A DNA stretch of 64,000 nucleotides from an uncultured Pelagibacteraceae bacterium (GTDB lineage Bacteria; Pseudomonadota; Alphaproteobacteria; Pelagibacterales; Pelagibacteraceae): assembly GCA_902523895.1 (NCBI GenBank), contig CABZAZ010000004.1, positions 32,491 to 96,490 on the forward strand, given 5' to 3'. Below are positions 56,319-64,000 of the stretch, one piece after another. The first letter of the stretch is position 1. The number at the start of each line of letters is the position of its first letter. The translations under genes and the position numbers were made by a program. Below the pieces are notes generated by a model that worked only from the letters and a program-made list of their open reading frames with translations, was not told where the DNA came from and made no database searches.

Positions 56319-58012
56319 TAAAAAAAAGAATCAACAAACTCAAGGAGCAATTTAAGAATTATAATATAGATGGTTATGTGATACCAAAAAATGATGAGTT
56401 TTTCTCAGAATATTCAAACAAAGATAGACTTAAATTTATCTCAAACTTCACTGGATCTGCTGGGTATGCTGTAATATTAAAAAATAAAAATTATTTATTT
56501 GTTGATGGAAGATATACAATTCAAGCTAAAATTGAAAGTGGAAAAGAATTTAAAATTATAGATTATTCCAGAATTATAAATACGAATATTTTTAAAAACT
56601 TAAATTTAGGAATTGATCCAACATTATTTACTTCAAGTCAGATTAAAAAATTTTTTTTAAAAAACAACAAAGTAACAATAATTGAGAAAAACCTCGTTGA
56701 TTACATATCTAAATTTATAACCAAGACTAAGAATCCTTTTTATTCTCTTAATAAAAAAATTACTGGTGAAAGCCATTTCCATAAGATTTCTAAAATTTCA
56801 AGTTATTTAAAAAGAAAAGGTTTTGATTATTTATTTGTTACAGCCCCAGAAAATGTCGCCTGGTTATTAAATATCAGAGGAAATGATAACCCAAATAGTC
56901 CCATACCGAATTGTAATCTTATAATTAACAAAGATAAGCAATTTTATTTGATCGTTAAAAACGAAAAATCAAAAAAACTTATCAGTGAAAAAAAACTAAA
57001 AAAGAATCAGATTATTGATCCAAGAAATTTACCTGATTTCTTAAGAAATCTTAAAAGTGGAAATATCATGGTAGATAAAAAAACTTGCTCGTTATTTTTA
57101 GAAAAATTATTAAAAAAAAAATTTAGATTAAAAAGAAAAGATGATCCAATTTATTTATTTAAATCTTTAAAAAATAAAATTGAAATTAAAAATATGATAA
57201 ATGCACATATTATTGATGGGGTTGCATTAACAAAATTTATATATTGGATTAAGAATAAAAAAAAATTAGATATAACAGAGTTTGATGCTCAAAATAAATT
57301 AGAAAAATTAAGAAAAAGAAATTCGAAATACCTATATTCCAGTTTCAATACAATTGCTGGAACCGGAAAGAATGGGGCGATAGTTCATTATAGAGCTACT
57401 AAAGATAATGCTAAATTTTTAAAAAAAAATGAAATTTTTTTATGTGACTCAGGTGGACAATACAAGTTTGGTACAACAGATGTTACAAGGACTATTTGTT
57501 TTTCAAAACATAGTAAAAGAATAAAAAATATTTATACGAATGTCTTGAAAGGTCACATCGCTGTTGCTGAGACTAATCTTAATAAAAGAAATACTGGTAA
57601 AATAATTGACATAGATGCTAGGAAATTTTTAAAAAAGATTGGACTTGATTATAGTCATGGCACTGGTCATGGAGTTGGCTTTTTCCTAAATGTCCATGAA
57701 GGTCCACAAAGTATATCGAAATTCAATACGGTTAAGATTCAAAAGGGTATGATACTAAGTAATGAGCCCGGTTATTATGAAAAAGATAAATTTGGAATTC
57801 GTATTGAAAATTTACTCTATGTTAAAAAAATTGCAGGAAAAATCTCTTTTGAAAATTTAACTTTAGCTCCTATAGAAAAAGATTTAATTAACTTTGAGCT
57901 ACTGACAAACAAGGAAAAAAACTATCTTTTCAATTATCATTTGAAAGTTTACTCTAAAATTTCACCATTTTTGAACAAAAAAGAAAAGAAATGGTTAGCA
58001 ACTTTTATTTAA
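56315..58012 (+). CDS. aminopeptidase P family protein (Xaa-Pro aminopeptidase)
   Basis: A 565-residue M24-family metallopeptidase of the three-domain eukaryote-like APP type. All five metal ligands are visible: Asp in CDSGGQYKFGTTDVTR (two), His in GTGHGVGFF, Glu in NEPGYYE and Glu in GIRIENL. N-terminal creatinase-like domains precede. Translationally coupled to the helicase gene; 8-bp tail overlap with ligA. Confidence 0.9.
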   Translation: MIKKRINKLKEQFKNYNIDGYVIPKNDEFFSEYSNKDRLKFISNFTGSAGYAVILKNKNYLFVDGRYTIQAKIESGKEFKIIDYSRIINTNIFKNLNLGIDPTLFTSSQIKKFFLKNNKVTIIEKNLVDYISKFITKTKNPFYSLNKKITGESHFHKISKISSYLKRKGFDYLFVTAPENVAWLLNIRGNDNPNSPIPNCNLIINKDKQFYLIVKNEKSKKLISEKKLKKNQIIDPRNLPDFLRNLKSGNIMVDKKTCSLFLEKLLKKKFRLKRKDDPIYLFKSLKNKIEIKNMINAHIIDGVALTKFIYWIKNKKKLDITEFDAQNKLEKLRKRNSKYLYSSFNTIAGTGKNGAIVHYRATKDNAKFLKKNEIFLCDSGGQYKFGTTDVTRTICFSKHSKRIKNIYTNVLKGHIAVAETNLNKRNTGKIIDIDARKFLKKIGLDYSHGTGHGVGFFLNVHEGPQSISKFNTVKIQKGMILSNEPGYYEKDKFGIRIENLLYVKKIAGKISFENLTLAPIEKDLINFELLTNKEKNYLFNYHLKVYSKISPFLNKKEKKWLATFI

Positions 58013-60026
58013 TCATTTTAAGCCAAGAAAGCTGGTCTAAGATTTTTACATTTAAATTTTTTGCAGCATCCACTTTTCTACTTGTTGGTTTTTCACCAAC
58101 AATTAGATAGTCAAGTTTCTTGGTGACATTACTAACTATTGATCCTGAATTTTTTTCAATTATTGATTTTGCTTCGGAGCGGCTCATGTTTACTAATTTG
58201 CCTGTAAACATAAATGTTTTATTATTTAACAAACCATCAGTTTTTTTTATTTCTGCATCTCTTACCTCTAGTGCTTCTTCAAGACTTTCTAAAACATTTA
58301 AATTAGTCTTATTTTTAAAAAAATTTTTAATAGAATTAATTTGAGTTTCCCCTATTCCGTCAATATTTATTAAATCGTCAAAATTATTTTTTTTTGATAA
58401 TGAAATAAAGTTTTTTAAGGATTTAAGGTTTTTAGATATTATTTTAGCGTTTTCTAAACCGATATGTCTTATCCCTAGTGAATATATAAATTTTTCAAAA
58501 GTAATCGTTTTTCTCAAATTAATTGAGTATTGTAGGTTAGCTACTGATTGTTTTCCCCAGCCGTCCAAACTTTGAATCTTAGAAAAATCAAGTTTGAATA
58601 TATCTTGAGGAAGTCTAATTAATTTTAAATTCCAAAAATTTTCTACAATCTTTTTTCCAAAACCTTCAATGTTGAAAGCTTCTTTAGACACAAAATGCTT
58701 AATTTTTTCTATAGCCATTTTTTCACATTCATAACCTTCGCTTGAACATCTTCTGACTGCATCTTCTTTTTTAGTTGTAAAATTATAATCTTTTACAGTT
58801 TTAGACCCACAAGATGGGCAATTTAAGGGAAAACTAAATTTTTTTGAATTTCTATTTCTTAACTTTAAATCTACAGAAATTACATGAGGTATTACATCTC
58901 CCGCTCTTTCGATAAGAACTGTATCACCTATTCTTATATCTTTTCGATTTATTTCTTCTTCATTATGTAAAGTTGCATTAGAAACTACAACACCTCCTAT
59001 ATTAACAGATTTTATTTTTGCAACGGGTGTTAGAGCTCCAGTTCTTCCTATTTGAATTTCAATATTTTCTATCCTGGAAATAGCACTATTCGCTGAAAAT
59101 TTATGTGCAATTGCCCATCTAGGAGCGTTTGCAACGTTTCCTAACCTTTTTTGTAATCTAAATTCATTTAGTTTGTAAACAATCCCATCAATATCAAAAT
59201 CTAATTCACCTCTTTTTTTTTCAATTGCACTATAATTCTTCATTAAACCATCCACTGTTTTTATTGTTTTATTAAAAGGATTTGTTTTAAAACCCCATTC
59301 TTTCAATTTTTCTAAATATTCATTTTGTCTCTTTGCAATTAAACCTTGCTCATAACCAAAAGTGTAGGCAATAAATTTTAATGGGATTTTTTTTGTTTCT
59401 TTTGGATCTTTCTGTCTTAAGGATCCTGAGGCGGCATTTCTTGGATTTGCAAACTTATTTTCTAATCTTTTAAAATCACTATTCTGGATAAATACTTCAC
59501 CTCGAATATCAATTTCCTCTGGAAAATCTTTTGAATTAATATTTTTTGGGATATCTTCGATTGTTTTTAAATTTTCTGTAATATCTTCACCTTCTTTTCC
59601 GTCACCCCTAGATAAACCACAAATAAACTTACCTTTATTATAGATTAAAGAGGCAGAAATACCATCTATTTTGGGTTCTGCACTATACTCTAAAATAAAG
59701 TTAGATTTTTCATTTAAAAAATTTAAAATTTTCTTTTCAAAGTTTATTAGATCCTCTTTATCAAAAGCATTATTTAGTGAAAGCATAGGAATACTATGTT
59801 TTACTTTCTTAAAAGTTTTAGATGGCTTGAAGCCTACAGAAATTTTGGGAGAGTCCTTATGATGTAAAAAATCGTACTTCTTTTCTAAATCAAGTATTTC
59901 GAACTTTAATTTATCAAAAATTTGATCTGAAACTAAAGGTTTATTTAGATTGTAGTAATGTTTGTTATATTTTTGAAATAATTTTATTTTTTTTAAATAT
60001 TTTTGATTAATTTTTTCATGAGTCAT
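58005..60026 (-). CDS. ligA: NAD-dependent DNA ligase
   Basis: Seals nicks during replication and repair. A 673-residue protein: Ia domain, adenylation domain with catalytic K119 in EPKIDGIS, OB fold, a four-Cys zinc finger (CPSC and CSSEGYEC), helix-hairpin-helix repeats and C-terminal BRCT domain (MFTGKLVNMSRSEAK). Follows bamD by 2 bp. Confidence 0.96.
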   Translation of the reverse strand: MTHEKINQKYLKKIKLFQKYNKHYYNLNKPLVSDQIFDKLKFEILDLEKKYDFLHHKDSPKISVGFKPSKTFKKVKHSIPMLSLNNAFDKEDLINFEKKILNFLNEKSNFILEYSAEPKIDGISASLIYNKGKFICGLSRGDGKEGEDITENLKTIEDIPKNINSKDFPEEIDIRGEVFIQNSDFKRLENKFANPRNAASGSLRQKDPKETKKIPLKFIAYTFGYEQGLIAKRQNEYLEKLKEWGFKTNPFNKTIKTVDGLMKNYSAIEKKRGELDFDIDGIVYKLNEFRLQKRLGNVANAPRWAIAHKFSANSAISRIENIEIQIGRTGALTPVAKIKSVNIGGVVVSNATLHNEEEINRKDIRIGDTVLIERAGDVIPHVISVDLKLRNRNSKKFSFPLNCPSCGSKTVKDYNFTTKKEDAVRRCSSEGYECEKMAIEKIKHFVSKEAFNIEGFGKKIVENFWNLKLIRLPQDIFKLDFSKIQSLDGWGKQSVANLQYSINLRKTITFEKFIYSLGIRHIGLENAKIISKNLKSLKNFISLSKKNNFDDLINIDGIGETQINSIKNFFKNKTNLNVLESLEEALEVRDAEIKKTDGLLNNKTFMFTGKLVNMSRSEAKSIIEKNSGSIVSNVTKKLDYLIVGEKPTSRKVDAAKNLNVKILDQLSWLKMIK

Positions 60027-60028
60027 TT

Positions 60029-60862
60029 TTAAAAAAGACTTTTTATTTTACCTAAGATCTTACTTTTTTCTTTTTTACTCTCTGGAATACTAACCTCATA
60101 TTTTTTATTAAAAATCTTATATGTTTCTTCATACCACTTTCCAGAGTTATAATTATAGCCCAGTAATGACGCATATTTGAGGGACTCCTCTTCCATTCCT
60201 AATTTATAGTAAATTTCAACTAATCTATGTATTGCCTCCTCTACATGAACAGTTGTTTCGTATTCTTTCAAAACATTCTTGAACCTATTAAGTGCCGGTA
60301 TCCATTTCTTTTTTTTAATATAATGTCTGCCTATATAAATTTCCTTAGCAGCTAATATATCATTAATTAAGTCAATTTTAAATTTAGAGTCATATGCATA
60401 ATCAGTGTTTGGGAAATTTTCAATTATGAAGTTAAGTTCTTTTTTAGATAATATTAAAGGAGCCAAATCTTTTTTTTCTCCCTCTATAGTCTCATAATAA
60501 CACATTGCTAAAAGATAATGTCCATAAGCTTTATTTCCATCTTTTGGATAAGTTTGAAAATATCTTTTTAAATTTTGAATCGCTAATGAATAATAATTTT
60601 GCATATAATAGGAATATGATGCCATTAGAACTGATTTTGGTGCCCACTCAGACTGTGGAAACAAAATTTCTGCCTCCAAAAACTTCTTACTAGCAGCATA
60701 ATAATCTCCCACTTCCATCAAACCCATACCTTTTTGGTATGCAGAGATCATTTCAACTTTTTGATTAGTTTCATTAATAATTGAAACTTTTTCTACTTCT
60801 TTGCTGCAAGAAAATAGGAATACAAAAGATAAGAAAATTGAAATAATTTTATTTTTAGACAT
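60029..60862 (-). CDS. bamD: outer membrane assembly lipoprotein BamD
   Basis: A 277-residue outer-membrane lipoprotein. Signal peptide with lipobox LFSC (Cys19), then TPR-like helices (GDYYAASKKFLEAEILFPQS, YSLAIQNLKRYFQTYP), as in BamD/ComL. It couples to BamA for barrel insertion. The order ligA-bamD-lpxC is the usual alphaproteobacterial one, but without recN between. Confidence 0.93.
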   Translation of the reverse strand: MSKNKIISIFLSFVFLFSCSKEVEKVSIINETNQKVEMISAYQKGMGLMEVGDYYAASKKFLEAEILFPQSEWAPKSVLMASYSYYMQNYYSLAIQNLKRYFQTYPKDGNKAYGHYLLAMCYYETIEGEKKDLAPLILSKKELNFIIENFPNTDYAYDSKFKIDLINDILAAKEIYIGRHYIKKKKWIPALNRFKNVLKEYETTVHVEEAIHRLVEIYYKLGMEEESLKYASLLGYNYNSGKWYEETYKIFNKKYEVSIPESKKEKSKILGKIKSLF

Positions 60863-60907
60863 TGTTAAGTATGTATACTTAAAAAAGCTGTAAAGATGAA
60901 TATTAAA

Positions 60908-61828
60908 TTAGGCTATTGATCTTAATAAACTTCTGTTAATCAATGTGTGAGGCAAGGTTCTCTCTTGAATTTCAATAATAGAAAAATTATCCCTATTTTC
61001 AAATACTTTTCTTAACAAACTATTTGTTAGATAATGTCCTCCTTGTGAACAATTCACACTAGCTATAATTCTATAACCTGTTGTGTATAAATCACCAATA
61101 CAATCAAGAATTTTGTGATTAACAAATTCTTTCGAATTTCTTAAACCATCAGAATTTAATACAATATCATCTTTGACCACTATGGCGTTTTCTAAACTTC
61201 CACCTTTTGCTAAACCTTTTTTCTTAATAGCCTCAATATCCTCATACAAGCAAAAAGTTCTTGAGTTAAAAATTTCTGTCAGATCATCTTCATAAACATT
61301 AATTTTATTTCTTTGATTTCCAATTATATTGTTGTGGTATTTTAATTCAAAATCTATATCTAAACTTAATTTTGATGGTTCTATTGAAATATACTTTTCA
61401 CTGTTTTTAAATTCAACTTTTTTATTTATCTTTATAATCTTAATGGGCTTATCACTAAATTGTAATCCTACTGATAGAATTTCTTTTATAAAATCTTTAG
61501 CTGATCCATCTAAAATTGGAACCTCTTCATTGTCAATTTCAATAAGAGCATTGTCAATACCAATTCCAAATAGCGCACCCATCAAATGCTCAATGGTTGA
61601 TACTTTTACACCTGAACCGTTGCTAATAGTGGTATTGAGTGCTGTGCTACTGACATTCATAAAATTTGGATAGACAAAATTGTTTTTTTTTAAATCTATT
61701 CTTTTAAAAACAATTCCTGTATCAGGGTGTGAAGGTTTAATAATTAAATTAACAATTTTTCCACTATGGAGACCTACTCCAGTAAATGATACTGGTTTTT
61801 TTATAGTTTTTTGATTTAAAAGCGACAC
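60908..61828 (-). CDS. lpxC: UDP-3-O-acyl-N-acetylglucosamine deacetylase
   Basis: Committed step of lipid A synthesis. A 306-residue zinc enzyme: metal ligands H81 (STIEHLMGAL), H238 and D242 (NHKILDCIGD) and general His H265 (QGGHYLTN). Start: QKTIKKPVSFTGVGLHSG. Its presence implies the organism makes LPS. Confidence 0.96.
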   Translation of the reverse strand: MSLLNQKTIKKPVSFTGVGLHSGKIVNLIIKPSHPDTGIVFKRIDLKKNNFVYPNFMNVSSTALNTTISNGSGVKVSTIEHLMGALFGIGIDNALIEIDNEEVPILDGSAKDFIKEILSVGLQFSDKPIKIIKINKKVEFKNSEKYISIEPSKLSLDIDFELKYHNNIIGNQRNKINVYEDDLTEIFNSRTFCLYEDIEAIKKKGLAKGGSLENAIVVKDDIVLNSDGLRNSKEFVNHKILDCIGDLYTTGYRIIASVNCSQGGHYLTNSLLRKVFENRDNFSIIEIQERTLPHTLINRSLLRSIA

Positions 61829-61891
61829 AAAAGCTTTTTAAACCCGTTATCAGCCAAATTAAAAACAACTAATGTTACGAGAAAATACAAA

Positions 61892-62593
61892 TTAATTAAA
61901 AAAATTAAAAAGTTTCTCAAAAAAGCCTTTATTTTTTAAGCTTTTGTTAGTTAAAAAAACCTCATTCTTATTAAGTCCATTCAAGATTTTTTGTGCTGTG
62001 AAAAAAAGATCGCTATCTTTTTCATCCAAAAAACTTGAAAGATACCCTTTGCTTAATACTTTTTCTATTGATATTTGATACTCACTTAGGATTTTGTGAA
62101 GATCCTTTAAAATATTTTTGGATATACAAATAAAACTTAAATCAATTGAGAATGTTTTACAATTTTGCTGGTTTGGAAAGACTTCATAACATTTATCATC
62201 TAAATAAAATCTATCAATTATCATATGTATTACATTTACATTTTCCAATGTTTTATCACACGAATTTTTAGCTTCTGCTAACAAACTATTTATTGAATTA
62301 TTATCTAATAAAACATTATCAAGCTTATTTTTAATTGATAATTCAATTGAATAAATATCATCAAGATCAATTATTAAAAAAATATTCTTTATGAATCGGT
62401 TAATTTTTTTTTCAATCTCAAAAATATTTCGATTCAGAAATTCTTTTAAAAATTTAAGTTCAAGTTTATCTGTTTTCTCACTTTTTAATTTCTCATTTTT
62501 ATATACAACTTTATTTTCATTATTATACACAACAATGATAAATTTTTTTGTACTCACAAAAAGATAGGTTTTGTTACTAAAATTATTTACCAT
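61892..62593 (-). CDS. ftsA: truncated FtsA-like protein
   Basis: A 233-residue protein in the place of ftsA between ftsQ and lpxC. Its first ~95 residues match the order of FtsA subdomain 1A start, and residues ~105-195 (NSINSLLAEAK, NVIHMIIDRFYLDD, CISKNILKDLHKILSEYQISIEKVLSKG) follow FtsA's SHS2 (1C) domain. The phosphate-1 loop is degenerate (VSTKKF) and the whole second half (DIGGGT motif, FtsZ-binding subdomain 2B) is missing. It ends in an amphipathic segment (GFFEKLFNFFN) like FtsA's membrane-targeting helix. Overlaps ftsQ by 11 nt. Identity is inferred. Confidence 0.6.
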   Translation of the reverse strand: MVNNFSNKTYLFVSTKKFIIVVYNNENKVVYKNEKLKSEKTDKLELKFLKEFLNRNIFEIEKKINRFIKNIFLIIDLDDIYSIELSIKNKLDNVLLDNNSINSLLAEAKNSCDKTLENVNVIHMIIDRFYLDDKCYEVFPNQQNCKTFSIDLSFICISKNILKDLHKILSEYQISIEKVLSKGYLSSFLDEKDSDLFFTAQKILNGLNKNEVFLTNKSLKNKGFFEKLFNFFN

Positions 62594-63257
62594 CTAATAT
62601 GATTTGATTTTTTTGACGAAAATCAACTATAGTTTTATCTTTAATAAAATCATCTTTCTTTAGACTGACAAATAAATTTAAAGAATTTTCAATATCGTTT
62701 TTAGGTAATTTTATCAGATACCCATGGGAAGTTTCAATATCCCATCTCTTAGACTTAAAAAAAAATACTTTTGATATTTCATTAAAAGAAAAACTGGATT
62801 TATCAACTTTATTTTTAAATTTTAAAAATTCTTCAACATCTATGTCACCAAATATATAAGGTAAATTTGAAACAAGCTTGTTACTTTCAATTAGTTTTCC
62901 ATTAGAGCCAATCAAATAATCTGATCCATTTTTTTTCGTAACTGCTAAAAATTTTGTTTTTTTAATATTTACGATTAAAGTTGATGGATATTTTTTAAAA
63001 ATGCTAAACTCTTCTATAATTTTAATAGAGTTAAGTTTTTCCTCAAAATCAATTTTATTTAAAAAAAAAATATTTTTTAAATTTATCTTATTAATTAGAT
63101 TTTCTAATTCGTTTGTTTCAGTAAAATTAAGTCCAGAAATTTTAATCTTACTTATTTTTGGTAAAATCAAATCTCTTATTGCAATGTTATTAATTGTAAC
63201 AAGAAAAAAAAATAAGAATAAGTAAATAATAATTCTTTTACTTATTGATAGATGCAT
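62583..63257 (-). CDS. ftsQ: cell division protein FtsQ
   Basis: A 224-residue bitopic divisome protein: short basic N-terminus, one membrane helix (about residues 8-28), then a POTRA domain (KIKISGLNFTETNELENLI) and the FtsQ domain (IIEEFSIFKKYPSTLIVNIKKTKF). It links FtsB/FtsL in the septal wall complex. Starts inside the end of ddl and overlaps the FtsA-like gene. Confidence 0.9.
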   Translation of the reverse strand: MHLSISKRIIIYLFLFFFLVTINNIAIRDLILPKISKIKISGLNFTETNELENLINKINLKNIFFLNKIDFEEKLNSIKIIEEFSIFKKYPSTLIVNIKKTKFLAVTKKNGSDYLIGSNGKLIESNKLVSNLPYIFGDIDVEEFLKFKNKVDKSSFSFNEISKVFFFKSKRWDIETSHGYLIKLPKNDIENSLNLFVSLKKDDFIKDKTIVDFRQKNQIILDGK

Positions 63258-64000
63258 CTTTCAAAATTAATTTAATTAAATTTATAAAATTAATACCAGT
63301 ATATGCCGATATTTCTGGAACTAAAGATAGTTTTGTCATACCTGGCTGAGTATTTATTTCTAAAAGATAAAATCTACCTTTATGGTATTTAAAATCAGAT
63401 CTAGTTACCCCTCGACATCCCAATAATTTGTGAGTTTTGAGAGTAATGTTCATTAGATTCTCATATTTTTTTTTTGGTAAATCAACAGGAATGATGTGTT
63501 TTGTTTTGGCATTAATATTGTATTTAGCTTTAAAATCATAAAATTTTCTTTTTGGTTTTAGCTCTATAGCCCCTAATTTTTTTTTACCGATAATTGCAGA
63601 TTGAATTTCTCTTCCAGGTATAAACTGCTCAATTATTATTTTTTTGTAACTTTTTAATACCTTTAATTTATTCTTAAGATTACTCTTTGTGCAAATAAAA
63701 ACATTTACACTAGAACCTTCGTTTATGGGTTTAATTACAACTGGAAAATTTATCTTATTTTTTATTAAATTTATTAATTCATTATTAGTTTTGTTAAAAT
63801 GATAAATAAAATATTTTGGAGTTAATATTTTGTTTTTAATGAAAATTTTTTTTGAAATTTCTTTATCCATTGCTTTTGCAGAAGAAATCACGCCTGAATG
63901 TGTGTAAGGTATTCCAATACTTTCTAAGATTGTTTGTATATATCCGTCTTCACCAAACTGCCCATGTAAAGCATTAAAAATGACTTTTGGTTTAAAATTT
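63238..64000 (-). CDS. ddl: D-alanine--D-alanine ligase (partial, cut by window end)
   Basis: ATP-grasp enzyme joining two D-Ala for peptidoglycan. The track start (GTG at 63891) is internal: reading on to the edge gives NALHGQFGEDGYIQTILES, the N-terminal Ddl signature, so the gene extends beyond 64000. C-terminal motifs: VVIKPINEGSSVNV, TRSDF and LEINTQPGMT (metal-binding). Order ddl-ftsQ-ftsA is typical of the dcw cluster. Confidence 0.94.
   Translation of the reverse strand, partial: NFKPKVIFNALHGQFGEDGYIQTILESIGIPYTHSGVISSAKAMDKEISKKIFIKNKILTPKYFIYHFNKTNNELINLIKNKINFPVVIKPINEGSSVNVFICTKSNLKNKLKVLKSYKKIIIEQFIPGREIQSAIIGKKKLGAIELKPKRKFYDFKAKYNINAKTKHIIPVDLPKKKYENLMNITLKTHKLLGCRGVTRSDFKYHKGRFYLLEINTQPGMTKLSLVPEISAYTGINFINLIKLILKDASINK

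Noticed and set aside
59671-59862. Plus-strand ORFs over ligA, lpxC and ftsQ (for example 59671-59862, 61329-61673)
   Set aside because: Antisense shadows of well-identified genes without start signals or family features.

Overview
The window looks like a chromosome segment of a streamlined, very AT-rich alphaproteobacterium. The best match by gene content and style is the SAR11 clade (Candidatus Pelagibacter or a relative). Intergenic gaps are tiny, start/stop overlaps are frequent, the tmRNA gene is of the circularly permuted two-piece alphaproteobacterial kind, and a tandem glycine riboswitch sits before gcvT. This assignment is inference from gene content; no database search was possible.

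Layout. 1-1.7 kb: glycine cleavage genes gcvT-gcvH-gcvP (minus, gcvP cut by the edge) behind the riboswitch. 1.7-7 kb: an EamA exporter, a divergent 5-oxoprolinase locus (pxpC-pxpB / pxpA), a TPR protein, a TerC-like membrane protein and another EamA exporter. 7-14.3 kb: a branched-chain amino acid type ABC transporter split into a plus-strand binding-protein gene and a minus-strand livG-livF-livH-livM operon, with a small unknown gene cluster between them. 14.4-20.4 kb: an outer-membrane-like protein, a candidate structured RNA, a TIGR03643-like gene, grxC, msrB, an HDAC-family deacetylase, a D-2-hydroxyacid dehydrogenase, an EamA exporter and a DadA-like oxidase. 20.4-27.8 kb: leuA-mreB-mreC-mreD-mrdA-rodA cell-shape operon. 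27.8-31.9 kb: a VTC-domain / CotH / DUF4956 trio. 31.9-41.6 kb: ilvI-ilvH-ilvC, then hflK-hflC-DUF2065-degP-miaA, mrp and thyX.

41.6-47 kb is the most unusual part. A permuted tmRNA gene (tag ANESYALAA) is followed by a 5-kb accessory region in which the terminal hairpin of the tmRNA gene (GGGGC...GCCCC) recurs four more times, twice perfectly and twice in shortened form. The copies divide the region into four modules: a two-TM peptide; a three-gene module with a shared 64-nt leader; a small secreted protein; and a trypsin-like protease. Two modules are flanked by paired 11-bp-period boxes, and ten CAWTGAAGT-type repeats are scattered at the junctions. No integrase is visible. I read this as stacked insertions (or a cassette array) at the tmRNA 3' end, and regard it as the best candidate for an undescribed system.

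47-64 kb: cell-surface genes (acyltransferase-SGNH, methyltransferase, 2OG-Fe oxygenase-like), a MazG-like pyrophosphohydrolase, fumC, an AsmA-like protein, uvrD/pcrA, an aminopeptidase P, then ligA-bamD-lpxC, a truncated FtsA-like gene, ftsQ and ddl. At the place where ftsA-ftsZ normally lie there is only a 233-residue FtsA-like protein without the second nucleotide-binding half, and no ftsZ.
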